This document shows, one piece after another, positions 10,301 through 13,063 of a stretch of 13,713 bases of DNA (within the stretch, counting starts at the first letter, position 1; every line of letters starts with the position of its first letter). The position numbers and the translations under genes were made by a program. Below the pieces are notes generated by a model. The model was given only the letters and a program-made list of their open reading frames with translations, did no database searches and was not told the DNA's origin. The stretch comes from Baffinella frigidus (lineage: Eukaryota > Cryptophyceae > Cryptomonadales > Baffinellaceae), in the NCBI GenBank assembly GCA_026770585.1, contig MU646999.1, forward strand, positions 86,258-99,970, given 5' to 3'.

Positions 10301-13063
10301 TTGAGGATTTTAGATGGACCTTGGATGGACATTTAGGGTTCAGAAAAAGAAGAAAGGGTCTAGGGTTTAGGGTGTGGGGTGTGAGACCTTGACAACGATG
10401 TCCTTCATCGTCCTCTTGCAGAAAAACCACCCAAGGTTCCGCGCCGCCGACACGAAGGCCCCTGGGGGGGGGGTTAGGATTTGGGGTTTAGGGTTTAGGG
10501 TTTAGGAGGGTTTAGGGTTTAGGGTTTAGGGTTTAGGGTTTAGAAGAAGAAGAAACCTTGGGGGGGGTTAGGGTTCAGGGGGAGAAGAAGACAGGGTTTA
10601 GAGTTGAGGGTTTAGAGTTTAGGGTTTGGGTCTCAGGGTTTGGGGTTTGGTGTTTAGGGTTTAGGGTTCAGGGTTTAGGGCTTAGGGTTCAGGGTTCAGG
10701 GTTCGGGGTTCAGGGTTCAAACTTAGGGCTTAGTGCTTGGGGTTTAAGGCTCAGAGTTTAGGGTTCAGGGGTTGGGGTTTGGGGGTTGACCTTCGTCGGG
10801 TGACTCGGCTTGGAAGATTGGCATGGTCGGATTGGTTGGATGGTATTCCACCTGGGGCAGGGTTGAGGGTTTGGGGTTCGAGTTTGAGGGTTGAGAGTTG
10901 AGGGTTGAGGGTTGAGGGTTTAGGGTTTAGGGTTCAAGGTTTGGGGGTTTCGGGAGTCGGGTTCATGGTTTCGGGTTTCGGGTTTCGGGCTTCGGGTTCC
11001 GTTTTTACGGGTTACGGCTTACGGCTCAGGATTTATCGAAAGATGGGCATGGTCAGATTGGTTGGATGTTATTCCACCTGGGGTGGGGTTTAGGGTTTGG
11101 GGTTCAGGGTTCAGGGTTTGGGGTTTCAGGCTTAGGATTTAGGTTTTGGGTTTTCGGGTTCATGGTTTATGGTTCATGGTTTCGGGTTCATGGTTTATGG
11201 TTTATGATTTAGAGGTTCGATTATTGGTTGAATGTTTAGCATTTAGGGTGTCGGGTGTCGGGTTCATGGTTTCGGGGTTCGGGTTCCGTGTTCCGTGTTC
11301 CGTATTCTGTATTTACGGATTACGGCGTAGGGTTCACCTCGACAGTATGATTCATAGGTTCCGGGTTCTGGGTTTGCGATTTCGGGTTCCAAAAATTGCG
11401 TGCAGGGCTCAGGGTTTAGGGTTCAGGGCCTATGGTTTAGGGGTTTACGGTTTAGGGTGTAGGGTTTACGGTTTAGGGTTTAGGGTTTGGGAGTGAGGGT
11501 CTAGGATTTAGGGTTTAGGGTTTGGGGTTTAGGGTTTAGGGTTTGGGTTAAGAGAGAGGCGGGCAATTAGGGTCTACCTGGGCGGTATGGTTGAGGACGA
11601 GGTTGAGGCAGAATTCTTGGATGGCGTGCGCGGTCGGAAGGTCGCCCCACCTCCCCTCCATACTGCTATCCGTCCATCTAACATCAAAGTCAACCATTTC
11701 CCCCCTTAAGTGGATAATTCGCAGTACACATAATAGAAAGACCCTGGGGCGTGAAACGCCTGCTAACCCTCCCGCGTAGGTATGGTTTAGGGTTGAGGAC
11801 CTGGGCGGTATGGTTCAAGGCGAGGTTTAGGAAGAATTCTTGGATGGCGTGCGCCGTCTGGAGGTCGCACCATCTCCCCTCTATACTGCTATCCGTCTTG
11901 GCGGTCCTCCCTAAACCCTTAACCTCAAACCCGGGTTGCCTGGGCGGTGTGGTTAAGGGCGAGGTTGAGGAAGAACTCTTGGATGGCGTGGGCTGTCGGG
12001 AGGTCGCGCCATCTGCCGTCCATCAGCCTCTCGTCGACAAACCGGAAATCCTGTAGAGAGTGGCGCGGGTAGCGTGTTAGGGTTTTGAGGTTGAGGGATT
12101 TAGGGATGGGGGATAAAGGGATGAGGGATGAGGGATGAGGGGTTAGGGATCAAGGGATTGGGGATTAGGGATTAGGGATTGGGGATAAGGAATTAGGGAT
12201 TAGGGATTAGGGATTAGGAATCAGGGATCAGGGATTAAGGATTGGTGATTAGGAACTCTTGGATGGCGTGGGCTGTCGGGAGGGCGCGCCATCTGCCGTC
12301 CATCAGCCTCTCGTCCACGAACCGGAAATCCTGTAGAGAGTGGCACGGGTTTAGAGCTGGTTGTTCAGGGACTATTTTATCTCAGAAAAGGGATTTTTAA
12401 ATTCGTTTTCTTAAGTCAATTCCTGTACAAATTCGTCAACTTATTCTTTTCTCTGCGCATAAGTTGACAAATTTGAAGGGGGGTTGACTTAAGAAAACGA
12501 ATTTAAAAATCCCTTTTCTGAGATAATATTGCTCAGGAGTTAGTGTTCATAGATTAGGGATTAAGGATTAGGGATTCGAGCGTTACTTCACGATCAGCGT
12601 GTCAGCATGCCCGTGAAGTCGAGGAGGTTCACAGGGAACCTCCTGAACCAAACAGAACTCCTGAACCTCAGGATTCTCTGAGGTTCAGGAGTTCGTTATG
12701 GTTCAGGAGTTCTTCCTGAGGTTCAAGCTCACACAACTCAGCGGGAGGGGGTCCTGGGTATGCTGAAACGCTGATCGTAAAGTTACGTTCGAACTGCGAC
12801 CCCTCCCCACCCTAAATCCTAAACCCGAAACCCGAAACCCTAACACACTTCATCGACGCCGTCGGGAGGGTACACCCCCGAGATTGGGGTACTAAGTAAA
12901 TCAATTGGGACACTAAGTAAATCAAATAGGGGACTAAGTAATTCAATTAGGGGACTAAGTAAATCGATTAGGGGACTAAGTAATTCGATTGGGGGACTAA
13001 GTAATTCGGATAGCACACACCTCATCGACGACCTGCGGAGGGTCTGGGTCGTCTGGGAGATCG
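1248..13063 (-). CDS. P4-type ATPase (phospholipid flippase), internal part of a split gene, 16 exons
   Basis: P4-ATPases use ATP to move phospholipids from the outer to the cytosolic leaflet of membranes. Read on the minus strand from high to low coordinates, 16 short exons encode about 385 residues colinear with the family. Exons 1-8 fall in the nucleotide-binding domain (SPDEGA, NTRKRTSVVV, KGADTSV, GLRTLVFA), exon 9 is a linker, and exons 10-14 cover the second part of the phosphorylation domain (GATALEDKLQE, LWVLTGDK, VETAVNIGYATALL). Exon lengths, in order: 43, 111, 61, 74, 39, 76, 89, 90, 69, 111, 69, 63, 69, 69, 60, 61 nt. Every junction is phase-compatible; the codons split by introns 3 and 6 become Gly and Glu. 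The DKTGT phosphorylation exon and the hinge/membrane exons lie outside the window. Introns are mostly telomere-like satellite. The family call rests on remembered motifs, not a search. Intact frames argue for a live gene, but expression is unproven. Confidence 0.9.
1481..1541 (-). pseudogene. Exon 15 downstream copy
   Basis: Conserves LDEDAIQVFEMVEQ, followed by GTCCGA (CAA|GT). Its 5' part is altered: a run of A bases and a TGA in the same frame precede LDED, and the acceptor is not clear. Confidence 0.65.
1567..1704. repeat. 32-bp minisatellite around exon 15
   Basis: Units GCATCTGACTGGGCTACAGG plus AGTTAAGAGGGG, about four copies, with related units at 1391-1448 (CAACCAGCTGACTGGGCTAG). 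The array brackets the exon 15 copy, so exon and flank were duplicated together. Confidence 0.85.
1714..1773 (-). CDS. Probable exon 15 (LGSGRKLDEDAIQVFEMVEQ)
   Basis: 20 codons, phase 0 to 0, acceptor GCGCAG, donor CAG|GTGCCT. I do not recognise this as a standard flippase motif; it lies where the family has a variable stretch before the DGK strand. Support: non-satellite island, open frame, splice sites, phase match, and a copy at 1481-1541 in which LDEDAIQVFEMVEQ is unchanged. An alternative acceptor (GGGCAG|TGG) gives a different frame and is less attractive. Confidence 0.55.
1792..1975. repeat. Near-canonical TTTAGGG array, intron 14
   Basis: About 26 heptamers: TTTAGGG, then a block of TTTGGGG, then TTTAGGG again. 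The cleanest telomere-type stretch in the window. Confidence 0.92.
1990..2033 (-). pseudogene. Exon 14 distant remnant
   Basis: Minus strand keeps GTGCAAGCAGGGG from the RCKQGD part of exon 14 and a flanking CAG, but the frame is broken by indels. Confidence 0.5.
2034..2158 (-). repeat. Dispersed intron-filling element, copy R1 (125-nt GT-AG intron)
   Basis: In gene sense begins GTTCTAGCTCGG next to the 2159 fragment and ends CCGTCAG at the next exon 14 remnant. Nearly the same length as R2. Landmarks as in R2 and R3. Translation gives APKLTDLYR in the frame that R2 and R3 also share, but I see no evidence that this is protein. Confidence 0.75.
2159..2198 (-). pseudogene. Exon 14 downstream fragment
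   Basis: Minus strand MDQALQKCKQGDIEG then GTTCTAG. Matches LDKALQRCKQGDVEG; acceptor side lost. Confidence 0.7.
2205..2296. repeat. 18-bp minisatellite (GACCGGTCTAATACAGAC)
   Basis: About five units with small changes, each carrying ACCGGTC or its variant; lies between two exon 14 copies. Confidence 0.85.
2325..2393 (-). pseudogene. Exon 14 full-length copy with in-frame stop
   Basis: 69 nt with acceptor CTGTCAG and donor CAG|GTCGGG. Reads IALEKALQRCKQGDVEGLA, stop (TGA), VAQ. Because it has good splice sites and follows a GT-AG intron, its inclusion would introduce a premature stop; it must be skipped if the gene is functional. Confidence 0.8.
2394..2519 (-). repeat. Dispersed intron-filling element, copy R2 (126-nt GT-AG intron)
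   Basis: In gene sense it begins GTTATTATCTCTC at the exon 14 donor and ends CTGTCAG at the acceptor of the exon 14 copy, so the element is the whole intron. It shares with R1 and R3 the landmarks AAGTTGAC, GGTACAAATCCGTCAA and GAATCGACTCATGAGA. Confidence 0.8.
2520..2588 (-). CDS. P4-ATPase exon 14 (IALDKALQRCKQGDVEGLAEVAE)
   Basis: 23 codons, phase 0 to 0, acceptor TACACCAG, donor GAG|GTTATT. It fits the flippase region 'QI..A......' between the CSLL segment and the 'DGK' strand, but is not diagnostic alone. Position, phase, splice sites and its several duplicates support it. The following intron (2394-2519) is the dispersed element R2. Confidence 0.72.
2589..3015. repeat. Intron 13 satellite in successive variant blocks
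   Basis: 2597-2690 is TTTGGGG; 2695-2745 is GTGTGGG; 2760-2960 is TTCCGGG/TTTCGGG; 2960-3010 is TTTCGGG. The remaining 3060-3216 is also TTTCGGG/TTCCGGG. Variants are grouped rather than mixed. Confidence 0.85.
3016..3059 (-). pseudogene. Exon 13 downstream copy, 5' truncated
   Basis: LELEVGWETRAGPLE then GTCGCG; one Ala to Thr change. The VRLCRED start and acceptor are missing. Confidence 0.8.
3217..3285 (-). CDS. P4-ATPase exon 13 (VRLCREDLMELEVGWEARAGPLE)
   Basis: 23 codons, phase 0 to 0, acceptor AATCAG, donor GAG|GTCGAA. This is the variable, charged region after REEMEPL in flippases. A nearer GT (CTTGAG|GTTGGA, 12 codons) is also in phase, but the copy at 3016-3059 conserves the sequence up to CTCGAG|GTCG, which favours the longer exon. 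Confidence 0.7.
3286..3688. repeat. TTTCGGG/TCTCGGG satellite, intron 12
   Basis: About 57 heptamer-like units, mainly TTTCGGG with GATCCGGG and TCTCGGG variants. Open on the + strand as FRVSGFG-type peptide, which is a repeat artefact. Confidence 0.85.
3689..3726 (-). pseudogene. Exon 12 downstream copy, 5' truncated
   Basis: VAAIIRDEMEPL with donor CTG|GTAAAC. Matches YATALLREEMEPL of exon 12 with several changes; the VETAVNIG part is lost. Confidence 0.75.
3880..3942 (-). CDS. P4-ATPase exon 12 (VETAVNIGYATALLREEMEPL)
   Basis: 21 codons, phase 0 to 0, acceptor CAACACAG, donor CTG|GTAACG. It directly extends TGDK to give TGDK-VETAVNIGYATALLREEM, the P4-ATPase 'TGDK.ETAINIGYAC.LL' signature. 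It is the only one of four copies with both ends. Confidence 0.95.
3943..4106 (-). repeat. Dispersed intron-filling element, copy R3
   Basis: Related to 2034-2158 and 2394-2519: shared landmarks, read on +, are GACTAT, AAGTTGACA, GGTACAAA, CGTCAACTTTGG, GAATCGACT and GAGCTAGAACC. In gene sense it runs to the acceptor of exon 12. The GAATCGACTTGTGAGACAGA piece is duplicated (4053-4106). AAGTTGAC and GTCAACTT form a small hairpin. Confidence 0.75.
4111..4140 (-). pseudogene. Exon 12 upstream fragment (VETGVNIG)
   Basis: Acceptor AACCCAG then VETGVNIGN, then break. Directly followed, in gene sense, by the dispersed element at 3943-4106. Confidence 0.8.
4146..4280. repeat. TTTCGGG/TTTTGGG satellite, intron 11
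   Basis: Heptamers with GGTGTCG variants between two exon 12 copies. Confidence 0.75.
4289..4349 (-). pseudogene. Exon 12 upstream copy, lacking the donor end
   Basis: Acceptor ACCAG then VETVVNIGYATALLREEMEP, followed by ETQ-like satellite instead of the final L and GTAACG. Nearly intact, but with no usable GT at the end. Confidence 0.8.
4355..4547. repeat. TTTGGGG/TTTCGGG satellite, intron 11
   Basis: Degenerate heptamers separating the exon 11 duplicate from the first exon 12 copy; no other content recognised. Confidence 0.75.
4548..4616 (-). CDS. Exon 11 full-length duplicate
   Basis: 69 nt with the same 23 residues as 4837-4905 (a silent ACT/ACC difference seen). It has an acceptor (GAGAAAG) and a GT donor (AAG|GTCAAA), phase 0 to 0. 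Including both copies would repeat the TGDK motif in tandem, so normally only one is likely to be spliced in; I cannot tell which. Confidence 0.7.
4617..4720. repeat. TTTCGGG/TTCTCGGG satellite between exon 11 copies
   Basis: Short units TTTCTCGGG, TTTCGGG and TTCTCGT. Confidence 0.75.
4724..4760 (-). pseudogene. Exon 11 downstream fragment (LWVLTGDN)
   Basis: Reads IKLKLWVLTGDN then GTTCCT donor; the TGDK Lys is Asn, and the AAGCT piece is duplicated. Acceptor and first half are missing. Confidence 0.8.
4837..4905 (-). CDS. P4-ATPase exon 11 (DVGECIENLSRANIKLWVLTGDK)
   Basis: 23 codons, phase 0 to 0, acceptor GGAACAG, donor AAG|GTTCCT. ECIENLSRANIKLWVLTGDK is the classical P-type ATPase 'TGDK' motif in its P4 form ('ECIE.L..AGIKIWVLTGDK'). 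Joined to exons 10 and 12 it restores EDKLQE-DVGECIE and TGDK-VETAVNIG. A full second copy lies at 4548-4616. Confidence 0.95.
4970..5127. repeat. TTTAGGG/TTCAGGG satellite, intron 10
   Basis: Heptamer array with a TTCAGGG run at about 5088-5120. Intron 10 is the shortest, 226 bp. Confidence 0.8.
5132..5242 (-). CDS. P4-ATPase exon 10 (EAHTTLGRQSAL ... HGATALEDKLQE)
   Basis: 37 codons, phase 0 to 0, acceptor CACCGCAG, donor GAG|GTCCAA. It ends in ILTIHGATALEDKLQE, the near-invariant P4-ATPase 'LLGATAIEDKLQEGVPE' motif of the phosphorylation domain, continued by exon 11. It is the only one of four copies that contains the GATALEDKLQE half and the donor. Confidence 0.95.
5250..5388. repeat. 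GTTTGT/GTGT satellite between exon 10 copies
   Basis: Units GTTTGTGT, GTTTGAGT and GTTTGGGT. The same satellite separates all exon 10 copies (also 5470-5550, 5630-5696). In gene sense it reads ACAAAC. Confidence 0.85.
5390..5464 (-). pseudogene. Exon 10 upstream copy 1, 3' truncated
   Basis: Acceptor CACACAG then EAHTTLGRQSALIDASTPYT and PILTI, identical in protein to exon 10, then break into GTTTGT satellite just before HGATALEDKLQ. Confidence 0.85.
5551..5624 (-). pseudogene. Exon 10 upstream copy 2, 3' truncated
   Basis: Acceptor then EGHTTLGRQSALIEASTPYT and PILT, with two substitutions relative to exon 10, then break. Confidence 0.85.
5697..5757 (-). pseudogene. Exon 10 upstream copy 3, frameshifted and 3' truncated
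   Basis: Acceptor then EAHATLGRQSAL, then a 7-bp deletion breaks the frame. Ends in GTTTGT satellite before the GATALEDKLQ part. Confidence 0.8.
5760..6114. repeat. Intron 9: GTTTGTG satellite passing to degenerate heptamers
   Basis: 5765-5865 is GTTTGTG/TTTGTGG; 5880-6060 is a mixture of TTTGGGG and TTTAGGG with unique pieces; 6045-6090 is TTCCGGG/TTTCGGG. No exon piece recognised here apart from the one at 6115-6139. Confidence 0.6.
6115..6139 (-). pseudogene. Exon 9 downstream remnant (KLASAI)
   Basis: Minus strand reads KLASAIT: the last part of exon 9, with the final GAG replaced by ACC. Lies in satellite of intron 9. Confidence 0.6.
6247..6467. mobile_element. MITE-like element with 31-bp terminal inverted repeats
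   Basis: Arms 6247-6277 and 6437-6467 are inverted copies with about 27 of 31 matching (CCTAGGC...GGTCCTAG). Each arm holds its own small palindrome (CCCTACGGTAGGG). Other small palindromes lie in or beside it: CCGCCA-AATC-TGGCGG at about 6221-6236 and TGTACCAGGGTACA near 6375. The interior 6280-6430 is unique sequence with an open + frame but no recognised protein. Lies in intron 9. Confidence 0.65.
6499..6513 (-). pseudogene. Exon 9 downstream remnant (end and donor)
   Basis: CTGCGATCGAG|GTATCC, the last codons of exon 9 with the same donor and the same following intron sequence. Confidence 0.6.
6514..6570. repeat. Short tandem repeat GGGCATACTGGTCACTTAAGGGATA
   Basis: Two adjacent units (6514-6536 and 6547-6571), with a third related unit at 6283-6307 inside the inverted-repeat element. 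Part of the intron sequence just after exon 9, duplicated along with the exon end. Confidence 0.75.
6573..6641 (-). CDS. P4-ATPase exon 9 (VRSAALLSEKREEELSKLASAIE)
   Basis: 23 codons, phase 0 to 0, acceptor ACCCAG, donor GAG|GTATCC. The charged helix LLSEKREEELSKLASAIE matches the family region 'A....R...L..VAE.IE' between the nucleotide-binding domain and the GATAIEDKLQ motif. Joined to exon 8 it reads WAEL-VRSAALL without a break. Confidence 0.88.
6645..7050. repeat. Satellite filling intron 8
   Basis: 6645-6795 TTTAGGG/TTTGGGG, 6838-6935 TTTTGGG/TTTGGGG, 6936-6986 a clean TTTCGTG run, then TTTCGGG. One exon 9 fragment (6796-6826) interrupts it. Confidence 0.8.
6796..6826 (-). pseudogene. 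Exon 9 upstream copy, 3' truncated
   Basis: Acceptor ACCCAG, then VRGATLLSEK, then break into TTTGTG satellite. The intact exon reads VRSAALLSEK. Confidence 0.8.
7054..7143 (-). CDS. P4-ATPase exon 8 (VDKFSRQGLRTLVFAGRYLSQDEY)
   Basis: 30 codons, phase 0 to 0, acceptor ACAAG, donor CTG|GTCTGC. FSRQGLRTLVFAGRYLSQDE, then YLSWAEL, matches the flippase segment 'FA.EGLRTL..A.R.L..EEY..W'. The donor was chosen because it is a GT that keeps phase with exon 9; no GT lies further into the frame before satellite. Confidence 0.92.
7250..7380. repeat. GATTAGG satellite, intron 7
   Basis: Tandem GGGATTA and GGGATTG 7-bp units with little else. Same variant as 12075-12250. Confidence 0.85.
7388..7431 (-). 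pseudogene. Exon 8 upstream copy, 3' truncated
   Basis: Acceptor ATAG then VDRFPRQDLCTLVL; the intact exon reads VDKFSRQGLRTLVF. The conserved Gly and Arg of GLRTL are lost and the sequence breaks before the donor. Confidence 0.8.
7432..7788. repeat. Intron 7 spacer: degenerate heptamers and an AT microsatellite
   Basis: 7490-7620 is TTTCGGG/TTGAGGG satellite; 7701-7731 is (TTTA)n passing into (TTA)n. The 7631-7672 exon 7 fragment lies inside. Confidence 0.7.
7631..7672 (-). pseudogene. Exon 7 downstream copy, 5' truncated and diverged
   Basis: PFYESCTHFAETQ followed by GCTCAA. Diverged version of PFCEACHHFAETQSQ. Confidence 0.75.
7789..7833 (-). pseudogene. Exon 7 downstream copy, 5' truncated
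   Basis: PFCEACHHFAETQSQ with donor CAG|GTAACA, identical in protein to the end of exon 7; the RILLLVKGADT part is missing. Confidence 0.8.
7911..7925 (-). pseudogene. Exon 7 downstream remnant (FAETQ end)
   Basis: FAETQ followed by GCTTAG, a GC in place of the GT donor. Only 15 nt remain, between CCCTAAACCC-type blocks. Confidence 0.6.
7972..8060 (-). CDS. P4-ATPase exon 7 (RILLLVKGADTSVM ... HFAETQSQ)
   Basis: 89 nt: AG completing Glu, then 29 codons, ending phase 0 at CAG|GTTCGG; acceptor ACTCAG. LLLVKGADTSVM matches the P4 'LLLCKGADSVMFERL' nucleotide-binding motif, with the conserved Lys-Gly-Ala. The rest, PFCEACHHFAETQSQ, leads to exon 8 where the family has 'L...FA.EGLRTL'. Confidence 0.93.
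8064..8425. repeat. TTTCGGG satellite around the exon 7 copy
   Basis: 8064-8165 and 8266-8425 are TTTCGGG, TTTCGTG and TCTCGGG heptamers in the same orientation, split by the exon 7 fragment at 8195-8262. Confidence 0.8.
8195..8262 (-). pseudogene. Exon 7 upstream copy, 3' truncated
   Basis: Minus strand RILLLVKGSDTFVIPF, then unrelated IFENGFLEQP-like sequence. Corresponds to RILLLVKGADTSVMPF of exon 7; the CEACHHF part and donor are lost. The + strand motif CATCCGGG nearby is repeated at 8168 and 8181. Confidence 0.8.
8438..8624. mobile_element. Fold-back/MITE-like element with nested inverted repeats
   Basis: Outer arms TCGAAAATGCTGGA (8438-8451) and TCCAGCATTCTCGA (8611-8624) match 13 of 14. 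Middle arms 8476-8488 and 8590-8602 match 12 of 13. The centre has a perfect 13-bp stem, 8514-8526 with 8545-8557 (TTGGTCACGTTGC), around the palindrome CCCGGATATCCGGG at 8530-8543. No target duplication seen. Lies in intron 6. Confidence 0.65.
8660..8945. repeat. Head-to-head array: TACCCGAAA block facing TTTCGGGTA block
   Basis: 8670-8752 carries GATACCCGAAAC units; 8770-8945 carries the reverse complement TTTCGGGTATCTAGC. The unit is about 12-15 bp, longer than the usual heptamer. The two blocks can pair as a large imperfect hairpin centred near 8760. Confidence 0.75.
8813..8831 (-). pseudogene. Exon 6 downstream remnant (last codons and donor)
   Basis: Minus strand VVRCTD then G|GTATAC. 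Corresponds to VVRCFD + G|GTACAC at the end of exon 6. A possible further trace is GACGGTAC near 8632-8640. Confidence 0.65.
8952..9027 (-). CDS. P4-ATPase exon 6 (VFTVLYANAFDNTRKRTSVVVR)
   Basis: 76 nt, phase 0 to 1, acceptor GCCCAG after a T-rich tract, donor ACG|GTACAC. It contains FDNTRKRTSVVVR, matching the P4-ATPase motif 'F.S.RKRMSVIVR' of the nucleotide-binding domain. The trailing G joins AG of exon 7 to give Glu. Confidence 0.93.
9028..9096 (-). repeat. Tandem copies of the exon 6 acceptor and first bases
   Basis: The unit GACAGTAAACACCTGG plus GCGGGTAAAAAA (about 29-30 bp) occurs three times on the + strand. Read in gene sense this is a T-rich tract, ACCCGCCCAG, then GTGTTTACTGTC, the intron end plus the first codons (VFTV) of exon 6. 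The copy nearest the exon is the real junction at 9027; the two upstream ones are truncated decoys. Confidence 0.85.
9110..9410. repeat. Intron 5: AT-rich unique piece then TTTGGGG/TTTAGGG satellite
   Basis: 9110-9180 is AT-rich with AATAAATAATTAAT and TAAATAATAAATGG. 9190-9270 includes CCCTAAACCCTCAACG and a short island CTCTCTCCGGCAAAAATCTGC with no recognised frame. 9275-9400 is degenerate heptamer. Confidence 0.6.
9420..9458 (-). CDS. P4-ATPase exon 5 (VSDDGIVGEGRDK)
   Basis: 13 codons, phase 0 to 0, acceptor AATCAG, donor AAG|GTGTTG. This is the variable loop between the 'RT...ITV' strand (exon 4) and the 'Y.VL..F.S.RKRMS' strand (exon 6). It is not diagnostic by itself; the call depends on position, phase, splice sites and being the only non-satellite island here. 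Confidence 0.7.
9470..9700. repeat. Degenerate TTTAGGG-type satellite with short unique pieces, intron 4
   Basis: Mixed TTTAGGG, TTTCGGG and TTGGGGA units. The short non-satellite piece near 9641-9680 (CTTCACGAACAGTTATC) gave no recognisable frame. Confidence 0.6.
9706..9756 (-). pseudogene. Exon 4 downstream copy 3, shorter and more diverged
   Basis: NLGWFCCKRTMKDTLVK followed by GTCTCG. It has lost more of its 5' end than copies 1 and 2. Confidence 0.8.
9757..9931. repeat. Intron 4 spacer with CCCTAAACCC blocks on the + strand
   Basis: Contains two related short units, each with ACCATTTTAGCCGGA or ACCGTTTTAGTCGGA followed by CCCTAAACCC-type sequence. The heptamer orientation is the reverse of most of the window. 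Confidence 0.6.
9932..9994 (-). pseudogene. Exon 4 downstream copy 2, 5' truncated
   Basis: AARNLGWFFCKRTMKDIVVQ then GTCTCA donor. The last Lys has become Gln. Breaks at the same point as copy 1 (GCGCCGCCGA), so they derive from one truncated ancestor. Confidence 0.85.
9990..10140. repeat. GATGGACNTT minisatellite, intron 4
   Basis: About 20-22 bp units built on TTTAGATGGACGTTGAGGA with many variants. It recurs at 10256-10335 next to the following exon 4 copy, so it was duplicated together with the exon fragment. Confidence 0.75.
10194..10255 (-). pseudogene. Exon 4 downstream copy 1, 5' truncated
   Basis: Starts at the second Ala of SAARNLGW and continues unchanged in protein sequence to IVVK with donor AAG|GTCTCA. 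Acceptor and AFVS are missing; the break joins GATGGAC satellite. Confidence 0.85.
10388..10461 (-). CDS. P4-ATPase exon 4 (AFVSAARNLGWFF ...)
   Basis: 74 nt: two bases completing Gly, then 24 codons AFVSAARNLGWFFCKRTMKD and IVVK, ending phase 0 at AAG|GTCTCA. This matches the flippase stretch after SPDEGA ('ALVxAARxLGF.F..RT...I.V'). The acceptor is CCCCCAG. It is the only one of four copies that retains the acceptor and the AFVS start. Confidence 0.92.
10470..10785. repeat. TTTAGGG/TTCAGGG satellite filling intron 3
   Basis: Near-canonical TTTAGGG around 10480-10540, then TTCAGGG, TTTGGGG and TTTAGGG variants. Short AGAAGAAGAA interruptions lie at 10542 and 10583. No exon copies here. Confidence 0.85.
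10791..10851 (-). CDS. P4-ATPase exon 3 (VEYHPTN ... FQAESPDEG)
   Basis: 61 nt, phase 0 to 1, acceptor CCCCAG, donor AAG|GTCAAC. It reads VEYHPTNPTMPIFQAESPDE plus the first base of a Gly codon. 'YQAxSPDEGA' is a hallmark of the P4-ATPase nucleotide-binding domain. The split codon G|GG is completed by exon 4 to give SPDEGA, which independently supports both splice sites. Confidence 0.92.
10860..11035. repeat. TTTAGGG/TTGAGGG/TTTCGGG satellite, intron 2
   Basis: Short homogeneous runs: TTGAGGG near 10880-10915, TTTCGGG near 10970-10990, then GTTACGG variants. Confidence 0.75.
11037..11077 (-). pseudogene. Exon 3 upstream copy with stop, 3' truncated
   Basis: Has the exon 3 acceptor (CCCCAG) and reads VE, stop (TAA), HPTNLTMPIF, then breaks before AESPDEG. 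The intact exon has TAC at the stop position. Confidence 0.8.
11085..11560. repeat. Mixed TTTAGGG/TTCATGG/TTACGG satellite, intron 2
   Basis: Heptamer arrays with variants TTCATGG, TTTATGG, TTCCGTG and TTTACGG. A short island at about 11325-11360 is not satellite but matches no exon I recognise. The last 60 bp is near-canonical TTTAGGG. Confidence 0.7.
11578..11675 (-). pseudogene. Exon 2 downstream copy, 5' truncated, more diverged
   Basis: Keeps GRWGDLPTAHAIQEFCLNLV and then LNHTAQ, with donor CAG|GTAGAC. It is 5' truncated at about the same point as the 11801-11897 copy and shares CCCCTCYATACTGCTATCCG upstream sequence with it, so these two share a duplication history. Confidence 0.75.
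11676..11790. other. Unique intron 2 sequence
   Basis: Non-repetitive stretch between two exon 2 copies (from about CATCTAACATCAAAG to CCCTCCCGCG). No reading frame or motif recognised. Confidence 0.4.
11801..11897 (-). pseudogene. Exon 2 downstream copy, 5' truncated
   Basis: Keeps codons from GRW onward through HAIQEFFLNLALNHTAQ and a GT donor (CAG|GTCCTC). The acceptor and the DFRFVDERLM part are gone. Changes include RDLP to CDLQ. Confidence 0.75.
11940..12050 (-). CDS. P4-ATPase exon 2 (DERLMDG ... IQEFFLNLALNHTAQ)
   Basis: 37 codons, phase 0 to 0. The acceptor CTCTCTACAG is preceded by a short pyrimidine run. It encodes DFRFVDERLMDGRW, then LPTAHAIQEFFLNLALNHTAQ, which corresponds to the flippase N-domain segment ending in the conserved 'CHT' region (here NHTAQ). 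The donor is CAG|GCAACC, a GC rather than GT donor. Three truncated copies flank the exon (12252-12330, 11801-11897, 11578-11675); this is the only copy with both ends. Confidence 0.85.
12075..12250. repeat. GATTAGG/GATGAGG satellite in intron 1
   Basis: Tandem 7-bp units GGGATTA, GGGATGA, GGGATTG and GGGATCA. The same variant occurs at 7250-7380. Confidence 0.8.
12252..12330 (-). pseudogene. Exon 2 upstream copy, 3' truncated
   Basis: Carries the exon 2 acceptor (CTACAG) and the first 26 codons (DFRFVDERLMDGRW... to HAIQEF) with one change (Asp to Ala in the RDLPTA stretch). It then breaks into GATTAGG satellite before the donor. It is almost identical to exon 2, so the duplication is recent. 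Confidence 0.8.
12377..12526. mobile_element. MITE-like element with perfect 43-bp terminal inverted repeats
   Basis: Arms 12377-12419 and 12484-12526 are exact reverse complements, starting TTATCTCAGAAAAGGG. A second inverted pair lies inside: 12429-12443 and 12460-12474, 14 of 15 matching. The 4-mer TATT flanks both ends (12373-12376 and 12527-12530), as a target-site duplication would. The element is 150 bp and AT-rich compared with its surroundings, and codes for nothing. It lies in intron 1. Its centre shares the core GTTGACGAATTTGTACAGGAA-like sequence with the intron-filling elements near 2.0, 2.4 and 4.0 kb. Confidence 0.8.
12575..12793. mobile_element. Fold-back element with 37-bp terminal inverted repeats
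   Basis: Arms 12575-12611 and 12757-12793 are inverted copies with 32 of 37 bases matching (core CGATCAGCGT). Inside is a perfect 16-bp stem, 12655-12670 with 12679-12694 (GAACTCCTGAACCTCA), and further CAGGAGTT/AACTCCTG copies. No coding sequence and no clear target duplication. This fits a non-autonomous fold-back or MITE-type element sitting in intron 1. Confidence 0.65.
12849..12870 (-). pseudogene. Exon 1 remnant (3' end only)
   Basis: Minus strand reads YPPDGVDE-like sequence ending GATGAAG before TGTGT, where the full copies have GATGAG before GTGTGT. It is the downstream fragment of the exon 1 family, followed by satellite. Confidence 0.4.
12880..13015. repeat. 21-bp minisatellite with ACTAAGTAA
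   Basis: About six to seven units containing GGGACTAAGTAAATCRATT, with small changes at the variable positions. Because 21 is a multiple of three it gives an open minus-strand frame with ELLSPLI-like repeats, an artefact. The same unit recurs at about 13325-13375 and 13679-13713. Confidence 0.8.
13021..13063 (-). CDS. P4-ATPase exon 1 of window (type 2 copy nearest exon 2)
   Basis: Minus-strand reading after CCTGAG is one base, then DLPDDPDPPQVVDE, then donor GAG|GTGTGT in phase 0. In flippases this acidic, Pro-rich stretch leads into the residues before the DERLMDG segment of exon 2. It is short and family similarity alone would not identify it; placement rests on order, phase and splice sites. 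Copies of it recur at 13265-13309, 13389-13431 and 13622-13666, so which is spliced is uncertain. Confidence 0.6.
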